DNA from: Aquamicrobium aerolatum DSM 21857
GTDB lineage: Bacteria > Pseudomonadota > Alphaproteobacteria > Rhizobiales > Rhizobiaceae
Length of the DNA stretch: 64,000 nucleotides
Assembly (NCBI RefSeq): GCF_900113935.1
Contig: NZ_FORF01000007.1
Coordinates: 117,564-181,563, forward strand
Reading direction: 5' to 3'
Positions 39,408-46,603 of the stretch are shown here, in pieces (position 1 is the first letter of the stretch; each line of letters begins with the position of its first letter). The notes below the pieces were generated by a model. It saw only the letters and a program-made list of their open reading frames with translations, was not told where the DNA came from and made no database searches. Made by a program: the position numbers and the translations under genes.

Positions 39408-39507
39408 CAATTCCAGCAAAAGTGCGACGCGGGTTTTGCGTCCGGAATTGCGTAGAAAATGGGTTTTGAGCTTTTCCACGATTCGAAGAAAAGTGGAGAT
39501 AGTCTAG
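39408..39507. repeat. Palindromic mosaic repeat, copy 1 (RIME-like)
   Basis: Module A (39409-39449) begins AATTCCAGCAAAAGTGCG and ends TTTTGCGTCCGGAATT, so its ends are inverted copies of each other. Module B follows with TTTTCCACGATTCGAAGAAA and a GTGGA that pairs with TCCAC. It starts three bases after the BKACE stop. Copies of the same design occur at 61358-61518. Such elements are frequent in rhizobial intergenic DNA and can end or stabilise transcripts. Confidence 0.75.
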
Positions 39508-39650
39508 ACGCACCTCATTAGCTCGCAAGTACAGCGCCGCCCTTCGGGGCGGCGTTCTGCTTTTTGGAAGCCATCTTTCTCGCGTGACCGGGCCGCCCGT
39601 TTGCGCTTATGCTCTGCTCGATCCGAATTTGCAGAAGGAATGGCAGAACG

Positions 39651-40430
39651 ATGGATTTGGGTATCAGGGGCAAGACCGCGATCGTCTGTGGCGGATCGAA
39701 AGGTCTGGGACGCGGCTGCGCCGAAAAGCTGGCCGAAGCCGGGGTCAACATCGTCCTCAACGCGCGCTCGCCCGAGCCGCTGGCGCGCACGGCCGATGAG
39801 ATCGCCAATCGCTATGGCGTCACCGTCACACAAGTTGCGGCGGATGTGACGACGCCGGAAGGGCGCGCGATGCTGCTTGAAGCGGCACCGCAGGTTGACA
39901 TTCTGGTCAACAATGCCGGTGGGCCGCCTCCCGGCATGTGGCACGATTGGGGTGAGGATGAATGGCAGAACGCCGTCCGCTCCAACATGCTGACGCCGAT
40001 CCATCTGATCACGGCGGTCCTGCCGGGCATGATCGAGCGCCGCTGGGGCCGGATCGTCAACATCACGTCCGGCTCGGTCAAGGCGCCGATTGCGGCGCTT
40101 GGGCTGTCGGGCGCAGCGCGCAGCGGCCTGACCGGCTTTGTCGCCGGCACCTCGCGGCAGGTGGCGCAATATGGCGTGACGATCAACAATCTGCTGCCCG
40201 GCTCGCATGAGACGGATCGCATCGAGGCGCTGATGCAGAGCACTGCACGCCAGAAGGGCATTTCTGTCGAAGAAGCGCGCGCCGCCGGCTATGAAGCCAA
40301 CCCGACGCGCCGTTTCGGCACGTCGGAAGAGTTCGGCGCGACCTGCGCCTTCATGTGCAGCGTCTATGCCGGCTACATGGTCGGCCAGAACATCCTGCTC
40401 GACGGCGGCGCGATCAACTCAACGCTTTGA
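39651..40430 (+). CDS. SDR-family oxidoreductase with atypical active site
   Basis: A 259-residue short-chain dehydrogenase/reductase. The cofactor loop is intact as GGSKGLGRG near residue 14, and NNAGG stands near residue 90. The usual Ser-Tyr-x3-Lys catalytic set is not: after SGSVKAP the expected YxxxK is replaced by LSGAARSGL, lacking both Tyr and Lys. This places it with the BKR-like SDR subgroup that has lost the standard tetrad, whose chemistry is poorly known. The ATG at 39651 gives the family N terminus MDLGIRGKTA. It follows the BKACE gene after a repeat element and may be expressed separately. Confidence 0.85.
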   Translation: MDLGIRGKTAIVCGGSKGLGRGCAEKLAEAGVNIVLNARSPEPLARTADEIANRYGVTVTQVAADVTTPEGRAMLLEAAPQVDILVNNAGGPPPGMWHDWGEDEWQNAVRSNMLTPIHLITAVLPGMIERRWGRIVNITSGSVKAPIAALGLSGAARSGLTGFVAGTSRQVAQYGVTINNLLPGSHETDRIEALMQSTARQKGISVEEARAAGYEANPTRRFGTSEEFGATCAFMCSVYAGYMVGQNILLDGGAINSTL

Positions 40431-40440
40431 GTTGCGGCAG

Positions 40441-40467
40441 GGGGCTCACGCCACTTCGTGGAGCCCC
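40441..40467. terminator. Shared terminator between SDR and class V aminotransferase genes
   Basis: GGGGCTC (40441-40447) pairs with GAGCCCC (40461-40467), extended by CACG/CGTG with one bulge. It lies 11 bases after the SDR stop and overlaps the last codons of the convergent aminotransferase gene, so it can serve both. Confidence 0.65.
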
Positions 40468-41912
40468 TTGCTCTCGCCACGCCAGGCAAAGCGAGAATTG
40501 GCGATGTCAGCGTCATAGCAGTCCTGCAACGCGGCCGCCTCACGGGCCAGCGCATCGACGCCGGCAATGATGGTGTCGACCTTGTCGTCGCTCATCAGGA
40601 CGGAGAAGTTCAGCCTGACCCAGCCCGGCTTGACGATATCCTCGCCGGCACGGATGCGCGCGAACAGCGATGCAGACTCGTCCTCATTGATGTCGAGCAG
40701 GCGGTGCGCATAGCTGCCGGCACAGGCGCAACCACCGCGCACCTGAATGCCATACAGATCGCTCAGCATGCGGGTGAACAATTGGTGATGGACCAGTTCG
40801 CCGTTGTTGTCGCGAATGCGGAACGAGAAGATCGGCAGCGCTTCCGCCTCGGTGTCGCAGCCCAACAGCTCGATCATCGGATTGTTGCGCCACACTTCCA
40901 GCGCGCGGGTGCGCAGTTCTGCGCCGCGCTCCTGCATGAACGCTTCACCGATCTTGTGCTTGACGATCATCGACAATGCGGCCCGGATGTCGCCGATGAC
41001 GTTCGGCGTGCCGCCTTCTTCGCGGTTGCGCAGATCGGTCGAATAGTCATGTCCCCATGGCGACACGAAACTGACGGTGCCTCCGCCGGGCAGGGTTGGC
41101 GTCTGCCGTCGCACCATCGAACCACGGACGATCAGGACGCCCGATGCGCCGGGTCCACCCGGAAATTTGTGTGATGAAAACACGATGGCGTCCTTGGCCG
41201 CGTCGGTGCCGCTCATCATCTGCATCGGCAAATAGGGGCCAGCGCAGCCAAAATCCCAGATCGCCACGGCACCATGACGCTTCAACAGCCGGGTCACCGC
41301 GTCTGTGTCGGTCACGATGCCCGTCACATTCGAGGCCGCCGAAAAAGTTCCGACGATGAGGTCCGCGCCTGCGGCTGCGGTCAGTTCGCGCTCCAGCATT
41401 GCCAGATCCGGGCCGCCTTCGCGGGCTTCTGCGATCTCGATCACCTCAGCGCCGCTTTCGCGCCACGGCAGCATGTTGGAATGGTGCTCATAAGGCCCCA
41501 TCAACACGACCGCGCGTCCGCCCTTCGCGGTCAGCTCGGCAATGTCGAGCAGACCCACCAGCCGGTTGATGCCGGCGGTGGAGCCCGAGCCTGCAAACAC
41601 CACGCTGCAGTCGTCTTCGGCACCGGTCAGCTGCGCGATCCTTGCGCGCGCTTCTTCGCGCATGCTGGTGCAATAGGAGCCGACGAACGAGGCCTGCGTA
41701 TGCGTATTGGCGTAATAGGGCAGCACATGCTCCTGCACGAAATCCTCGACCTGTCGCAGGGCCCGCCCGGAGGCGACATAGTCGGCGTAAATCAGCGGTA
41801 CCGGACCGCGTGGTCCGTCAAGCATCACATTTTCGCCGATCAGTCCGGCGCGCAGTTGCGCAATCACATCGTTGCTGGAAAGGGAGGCTTCAAAATCGGT
41901 CAGGGCTGTCAT
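40446..41912 (-). CDS. Class V aminotransferase-fold PLP enzyme (cysteine desulfurase-like)
   Basis: A 488-residue fold-type I PLP enzyme. The PLP Lys is in FSSHKFPGGPGASG near residue 245, after the DFGCAGPYLP stretch that carries the ring-stacking Asp region. A Cys-rich RGGCACAGSYAH motif near residue 395 corresponds to the active-site Cys loop of cysteine desulfurases, so desulfurase or lyase activity is possible. It is longer than IscS or SufS and no isc or suf gene is near. The ATG at 41912 was chosen; nine more codons are open upstream. Divergent from the AsnC regulator across 126 bases, which makes control by it likely. Confidence 0.82.
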   Translation of the reverse strand: MTALTDFEASLSSNDVIAQLRAGLIGENVMLDGPRGPVPLIYADYVASGRALRQVEDFVQEHVLPYYANTHTQASFVGSYCTSMREEARARIAQLTGAEDDCSVVFAGSGSTAGINRLVGLLDIAELTAKGGRAVVLMGPYEHHSNMLPWRESGAEVIEIAEAREGGPDLAMLERELTAAAGADLIVGTFSAASNVTGIVTDTDAVTRLLKRHGAVAIWDFGCAGPYLPMQMMSGTDAAKDAIVFSSHKFPGGPGASGVLIVRGSMVRRQTPTLPGGGTVSFVSPWGHDYSTDLRNREEGGTPNVIGDIRAALSMIVKHKIGEAFMQERGAELRTRALEVWRNNPMIELLGCDTEAEALPIFSFRIRDNNGELVHHQLFTRMLSDLYGIQVRGGCACAGSYAHRLLDINEDESASLFARIRAGEDIVKPGWVRLNFSVLMSDDKVDTIIAGVDALAREAAALQDCYDADIANSRFAWRGESKGLHEVA

Positions 41913-42038
41913 GGCAATCTCGCAAGTTGATGGCGGCATGATAGAACGAATGAGGGTGCGAATTCATTACCGATTACCTTGCAACACACTGCCAAAATGG
42001 GTCATATGAGTGAAAAATAGAGAAATATTGGGTCAGAT

Positions 42039-42506
42039 ATGGATTCGATTGATTTCAGCATTTTGCGCGAGCTCCAGCGCGACGCTTCTCTGTCGCAGCG
42101 CGCCTTGGCGGAACGTGTCGGGCTGTCGCAAAATGCGTGCTGGCGTCGCCTGAAACTGCTGGAAGAATCCGGCGCCATTCGTAGCCGCACCGTGGTGCTC
42201 GATCGCGAGCGGCTGGGTCTGGGGCTGGTCGTCTTCGTCATGGTCAAGACCCGCCACCATTCCGCAGAATGGCTCGCCAGGTTCCGCCGCCACGTCTCGT
42301 CGATTCCTGAAGTCATCGACTTTTTCCGCATCGGGGGCGAGTATGATTACATGCTGAAAGTCGTCGCCCAGGACATGATCCGTTACGATGCCTTCTACCG
42401 CCGGCTGATTTCCGGCATCGAGCTGGATACGGTCACTTCGCATTTCGCGATGGAGGCCATCGAGGAGCAGCGCCCGATCCCCCTTGGCGCGTATATCGCC
42501 AGCTGA
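42039..42506 (+). CDS. Lrp/AsnC-family transcriptional regulator
   Basis: A 155-residue feast/famine regulator with an N-terminal winged helix-turn-helix (DSIDFSILRELQRDASLSQ then RVGLSQNACWRRLKLLEESG, residues 2-50) and a C-terminal RAM/AsnC ligand domain with the EVIDFFRIGGEYDYMLKV segment. Such proteins sense amino acids. It lies upstream of kbl-tdh on the same strand and is divergent from the class V aminotransferase gene. Threonine, glycine or the aminotransferase substrate is a reasonable guess for the effector. Confidence 0.9.
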   Translation: MDSIDFSILRELQRDASLSQRALAERVGLSQNACWRRLKLLEESGAIRSRTVVLDRERLGLGLVVFVMVKTRHHSAEWLARFRRHVSSIPEVIDFFRIGGEYDYMLKVVAQDMIRYDAFYRRLISGIELDTVTSHFAMEAIEEQRPIPLGAYIAS

Positions 42507-42582
42507 CAGCGCTATCCAAAACGCAAGGCGCGCGATAGTCTTTCAGCGGGGAGCATGCACGGCACTGGGAGGAGCCTGACCG

Positions 42583-43776
42583 ATGGCGACCGCACGCGAG
42601 TTTCTTGCACATGTCGCGCAGACTCTGGCGCAGATCGACGCCGAAGGCCTGACCAAGCACGAGCGCGAGATCACCTCGCCGCAGGGTGGACGGATCGAGC
42701 TGGGAACACGCCCGGCGATCAATCTGTGCGCCAACAATTATCTCGGCCTTGCCAATCATCCGCGTCTGCGCGAAGCCGCCATCGAGGCAATGGACACGCG
42801 TGGCTACGGCATGGCGTCGGTCCGCTTCATCTGCGGCACGCAGGATCTCCACCACGAATTGGAACGGCGGATTGCCGCATTTCTCGGCCACGAGGCGTCG
42901 ATCCTGTTTGCCTCCTGTTTCGATGCCAACGGCGCCCTGTTCGAGCCGCTGCTTGGCCCCGAAGATGCGATCATTTCCGACGCGCTCAATCACGCTTCGA
43001 TCATCGACGGCATCCGTCTGAGCAAGGCGAAACGCTACCGCTATGCCAATTCGGACATGGACGATCTTGAAACCCAGCTGCAGGAGGCGCGCAACGATGG
43101 CGCGCGCTTCATCCTGATCGCCACCGACGGCGTCTTTTCGATGGACGGCTACCTCGCCCGCCTGCCGGAAATCCGTAATCTCGCCGACCGGTATGGCGCG
43201 ATGGTGATGGTCGACGACTGCCACGCCACCGGCTTCATGGGGCCGAAGGGGGCGGGTACTCCGGCCCATTTCGGCGTTCACATCGACCTTGTTACAGGCA
43301 CGCTCGGCAAGGCGCTTGGCGGGGCGCTGGGCGGCTATATCGCCGGGCCGCAGGCGGTCATCGACCTGCTGCGCCAGCGGGCGCGGCCCTATCTCTTTTC
43401 CAACGCGCTGCCACCGGCGATTGTCGGTGCGGCGCTTGCCGTCCTTGATCTCGTCGAGGACGCCGACGATCTGCGCGCCACCCTGTTTCGCAACACCGCC
43501 TATTGGCGGCAGGGGCTTGAGGACGCCGGCTTCAAGCTTCTGCCCGGCGAGCATCCCATCGTGCCGGTGATGCTGGGCGATGCGGTTCTGGCGCAGGAGA
43601 TGGCCCGCGCGCTCGATGCGCTTGGCGTCTATGTCGCCGGCTTCTTCTATCCGGTGGTGCCCAAGGGCACCGCGCGCATCCGAACGCAAATGAACGCGGC
43701 GCTGACCACCGCCGACCTCGACACTGCGCTTGACGCGTTCCGCACCGCTGGCCGCCAGCTGGGAGTGATCCGATGA
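42583..43776 (+). CDS. kbl: Glycine C-acetyltransferase (2-amino-3-ketobutyrate CoA ligase)
   Basis: A 397-residue PLP enzyme of the alpha-oxoamine synthase family that splits 2-amino-3-ketobutyrate with CoA into glycine and acetyl-CoA. The PLP Lys is in [15 protein letters not shown] near residue 245, preceded by [14 protein letters not shown] with the PLP-binding Asp and His. It starts at an ATG behind GGGAGGAG and its TGA overlaps the ATG of tdh, a coupled pair as in E. coli kbl-tdh. It converts the unstable Tdh product directly. Confidence 0.95.
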   Translation: MATAREFLAHVAQTLAQIDAEGLTKHEREITSPQGGRIELGTRPAINLCANNYLGLANHPRLREAAIEAMDTRGYGMASVRFICGTQDLHHELERRIAAFLGHEASILFASCFDANGALFEPLLGPEDAIISDALNHASIIDGIRLSKAKRYRYANSDMDDLETQLQEARNDGARFILIATDGVFSMDGYLARLPEIRNLADRYGAMVMVDDCHATGFMGPKGAGTPAHFGVHIDLVTGTLGKALGGALGGYIAGPQAVIDLLRQRARPYLFSNALPPAIVGAALAVLDLVEDADDLRATLFRNTAYWRQGLEDAGFKLLPGEHPIVPVMLGDAVLAQEMARALDALGVYVAGFFYPVVPKGTARIRTQMNAALTTADLDTALDAFRTAGRQLGVIR

Positions 43777-44798
43777 AAGCTCTGGTCAAGGCCAAGGCCG
43801 AACCAGGCCTGTGGATGCAGGATGTTCCAGAGCCCGAAATCGGCCCCGACGACGTTCTGATCCGTGTGCGCAAGACCGGCATCTGCGGCACCGATGTTTA
43901 TATCTGGAACTGGGATGAGTGGGCGCAGCGTACCGTGCCGGTGCCGCTGGTCACCGGCCATGAATTTGCCGGCGAGATCGTCGCCCTTGGGCGCGACGTC
44001 ACCGATCTCAGGGTCGGTCAGCGCTGCTCCGGCGAAGGGCATCTGATCGGCACCACCAGCCGTCAGAGCCGCTCCGGGCGCTTTCACCTCGACCCTGAAA
44101 CGCGCGGCATCGGCGTCAATGTGCAAGGTGCGTTTGCGCAATATCTGCGGCTGCCGGCGTTCAACGTCGTGCCGTTGCCCGACACCATCCCCGACGAGAT
44201 CGGCGCGATCCTCGATCCGCTCGGCAACGCCGTCCACACCGCGCTCAGCTACGACCTCATCGGCGAGGATGTGCTGGTCACGGGGGCAGGGCCAATCGGC
44301 ATCATGGCGGCGGCGGTGGCGCGTCATGTCGGCGCGCGCCATGTCGTCATCACCGACGTCAACGAAACGCGCCTCCAGCTTGCCACCCGCGTTGCCGATG
44401 TCGTCCCGGTCAACGTTGCGCAGGAAGACCTCAAATCCGTCATCCCCCGTCTGGGCATGAACCAGGGCTTTGATGTCGGCATGGAAATGTCGGGCAACCC
44501 CGCTGCTTTCGACCAGATGGTCGAGGCGATGGTGATGGGCGGGCGCATCGCCATGCTCGGCATTCCGCCGCGCCCCGCGCCGGTCGACTGGAGCCGCATC
44601 GTGTTCAAGGCGCTGACGATCAAGGGCGTCTATGGCCGCGAGATCTTCGAGACCTGGTACAAGATGATCGCGATGATCGAAAACGGCCTCGACCTGACGC
44701 CGATCATCACGCACCGCTTCGCCGCCGAAGATTTCGTGCAGGGCTTCGACACCATGCGCTCGGGCCTCAGCGGCAAGGTCGTGCTCGACTGGAGTTGA
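43773..44798 (+). CDS. tdh: L-threonine 3-dehydrogenase lacking the structural zinc site
   Basis: A 341-residue medium-chain dehydrogenase oxidising L-threonine to 2-amino-3-ketobutyrate with NAD. The catalytic zinc region is intact ([16 protein letters not shown] with Cys, and TGHEFAGEI with His-Glu), as is the Rossmann loop [13 protein letters not shown]. In E. coli Tdh the lobe after SGEGH binds a structural zinc through four Cys. Here all four are replaced (Gly, Ser, Ser, Asp) in [18 protein letters not shown]. The fold can tolerate this in other family members, but it is unusual next to kbl. Coupling to kbl supports threonine as the substrate. Confidence 0.9.
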   Translation: MKALVKAKAEPGLWMQDVPEPEIGPDDVLIRVRKTGICGTDVYIWNWDEWAQRTVPVPLVTGHEFAGEIVALGRDVTDLRVGQRCSGEGHLIGTTSRQSRSGRFHLDPETRGIGVNVQGAFAQYLRLPAFNVVPLPDTIPDEIGAILDPLGNAVHTALSYDLIGEDVLVTGAGPIGIMAAAVARHVGARHVVITDVNETRLQLATRVADVVPVNVAQEDLKSVIPRLGMNQGFDVGMEMSGNPAAFDQMVEAMVMGGRIAMLGIPPRPAPVDWSRIVFKALTIKGVYGREIFETWYKMIAMIENGLDLTPIITHRFAAEDFVQGFDTMRSGLSGKVVLDWS

Positions 44799-44839
44799 GC
44801 GGTGCGAAGAAGAGACGAAACTTGAACGGGGGAACAGCC

Positions 44840-45238
44840 ATGCGTTTGAAAATTTCGATCCTCGCCTTGGCGGCGGGCTGGGCCATGACCACCCATGTCG
44901 CGTTCGCCAACGAACCCGATCCGATGGATCACTGGTTCGGTGGCGAGTACCAGAATTGCGATGGCTCCACCGTCGACATGATGGAGTGCATCGGCGAACT
45001 GCGCGACAAGTGGGACCATCGTCTCAACGATGCCTATATGCGTGTCCTTGCCGATCAGGAGGGCGCGCAGAAACAGGCCTTGCGCCACGCTCAGCGTCAG
45101 TGGATCGCCTATCGCGATGCCAACTGCGCTTTCTACGCTGGTGGGGAGGGCTCTATCGCCCGCCTCGAAACCGCGACCTGTTCTTACGTGCTCACCCGCG
45201 ATCGTGCGCAGGAACTCGAAATGATGCTGCAGGAGTAA
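44840..45238 (+). CDS. LprI-like (DUF1311) exported protein
   Basis: A 132-residue secreted protein with a signal peptide ending near VAFANE (residue 23). The mature part fits the DUF1311/LprI domain: a Cys-containing start, the MMECIGELRDKWDHRLNDAY stretch, QRQWIAYRDANCAFY and a final Cys pair. Mycobacterial LprI inhibits lysozyme; whether this one does is unknown. The ATG at 44840 follows GGGGGAA; an upstream in-frame ATG at 44795 lies inside the tdh end and would mask the signal peptide. Confidence 0.8.
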   Translation: MRLKISILALAAGWAMTTHVAFANEPDPMDHWFGGEYQNCDGSTVDMMECIGELRDKWDHRLNDAYMRVLADQEGAQKQALRHAQRQWIAYRDANCAFYAGGEGSIARLETATCSYVLTRDRAQELEMMLQE

Positions 45239-45274
45239 GCCGGCAGCCAGCGCGGATCGTGAGCGCTCTGCCCG

Positions 45275-45769
45275 CTACGGCGTGCTGCAATCGATGCTCA
45301 GGGTGGCGCCACTCCCGACGGGTGCGCCATCCTGGTTGACCAGCACCAGATCGTTGATCGTCAGCTTTTCGCCGGCGACCTCAATCTCGAATTCCTGCGA
45401 AACGACCCGACCCGCCTCTATCTTCCGCTCAGGGCTGGCGTAGGGACGATCGACACCAAGGCCAATGGTCAGTGCATTTGCCGTTGACGACAGCTCGAAG
45501 AAGAATTTTTCGCCGTCGGGCGCTGTTCCGGGGCCGCGGATTTCGATGTCGTAAATTCCGTCCTGCTCGTAGAATGCGCATGTGGACGGGGTGAACTCGT
45601 AGCGACCGGCGGCGGTCTCCAGAGCACCCGACCCGGCAGCGGGAAGGTTCTTTGCTTGCGGCGCTTCCGCCTCTGCACTGCATCCGGCAAGCATCAGGCT
45701 GGCGCACGAAACGACCAGAAGAGCAAAGCGCGTGTGCCGCCGCTGCGCTCTAGAATCTTGCATGAACAT
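45275..45769 (-). CDS. Putative outer- or inner-membrane lipoprotein, family not recognised
   Basis: A 164-residue protein with a lipoprotein signal: basic N terminus, hydrophobic core and lipobox LAGC at about residue 30, followed by Ser. Lipidation at that Cys is expected; the +2 Ser suggests outer-membrane sorting if E. coli rules apply. The mature part is rich in beta-type segments with two further Cys (STCAF and SIDCSTP) that could form a disulphide. No family was recognised. The ATG at 45769 has GGAGAG six bases upstream. Last gene of the minus-strand operon starting at 49640. Confidence 0.75.
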   Translation of the reverse strand: MFMQDSRAQRRHTRFALLVVSCASLMLAGCSAEAEAPQAKNLPAAGSGALETAAGRYEFTPSTCAFYEQDGIYDIEIRGPGTAPDGEKFFFELSSTANALTIGLGVDRPYASPERKIEAGRVVSQEFEIEVAGEKLTINDLVLVNQDGAPVGSGATLSIDCSTP

Positions 45770-45784
45770 TTCGCTCTCCACGAT

Positions 45785-46603
45785 CTATGGATATGACCAG
45801 CCGTCGTGCTCGACGCGGAAGATCCGCAATGGCGCGCCGGGTTTGGTGGTGTCGGCGCGCAGGTAGAAGACCGCGCGCTGGTCCTTGCCGAAATTGGTGA
45901 AGTCGACATTGATGGTGATCATGCCGCGCAGCATCGGCTGGTCGGGGTCGGGCATGGGGTCTTCGATGGCACCGTCGAAGTCCTGCGCGCCATACAGAGG
46001 GTGCGCACCGACATTGCCGGAAGCCAGCCAGGCGACGATGTCGTCGGTGAAGTAGTTTCTGGATACGGCAGGATCGAATGCGCTCGGCAGATTGCTGTTT
46101 TCCGACTGGAACTGGCGTTCGTAGAGCTCACGCACCAAGTCCTGCGCCTGAGCAACCGGATCGATGCCGGGGGCTGCTGCATAGGGTTCGGGCGCTGGCT
46201 GTGTCGGGCGGGACTTTGTCGCTGCGGCGATGGGCTCGCTGCCATCGGGGGTGATATAGCGTTGCGCCACCCAGCCCGCCTTGCTCATCGCCTTGTTGCG
46301 CATCAGGCACCAGCGGGGCGGCAGCGCGCTGATCTGCGCCTGCGTCATCGCCATGTAGTGGGCAGCGGTGTAGAATGGCACACAGGTGATCTGCTGCATG
46401 TTGCGTTCATTGTGGGCGAATGTCTCGATCACCGGATAGTTGGTGCCGGGCCCCATCCGGGCATTGAGAACATCGTTGCCGGGGACGCCCGTGACACGCC
46501 AGGCATCCGGGCCGTGGCCATCGATCTCGGCATGGGCGGCAGGCACAGCCATGCCGAGCGCCATGACAAGCAATGCGGCCTTGAATGTGTGTGTCATGGT
46601 CAT
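45785..46603 (-). CDS. Exported protein with SH3-like (SH3b) domain
   Basis: A 272-residue periplasmic or surface protein. Its signal peptide ends near AAHAEI (residue 25). Residues 35-120 resemble a bacterial SH3 domain: VLNARMGPGTNYPVIETF is the usual first part and GWVAQRYITP the last strand. A proline-rich linker leads to a C-terminal domain (from about 150) with a LVRELYERQF helix, similar to DUF3828-like folds. SH3b domains often bind peptidoglycan. The ATG overlaps the TGA of the VWA gene (ATGA), with AGGTGAA as ribosome site. Confidence 0.78.
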   Translation of the reverse strand: MTMTHTFKAALLVMALGMAVPAAHAEIDGHGPDAWRVTGVPGNDVLNARMGPGTNYPVIETFAHNERNMQQITCVPFYTAAHYMAMTQAQISALPPRWCLMRNKAMSKAGWVAQRYITPDGSEPIAAATKSRPTQPAPEPYAAAPGIDPVAQAQDLVRELYERQFQSENSNLPSAFDPAVSRNYFTDDIVAWLASGNVGAHPLYGAQDFDGAIEDPMPDPDQPMLRGMITINVDFTNFGKDQRAVFYLRADTTKPGAPLRIFRVEHDGWSYP

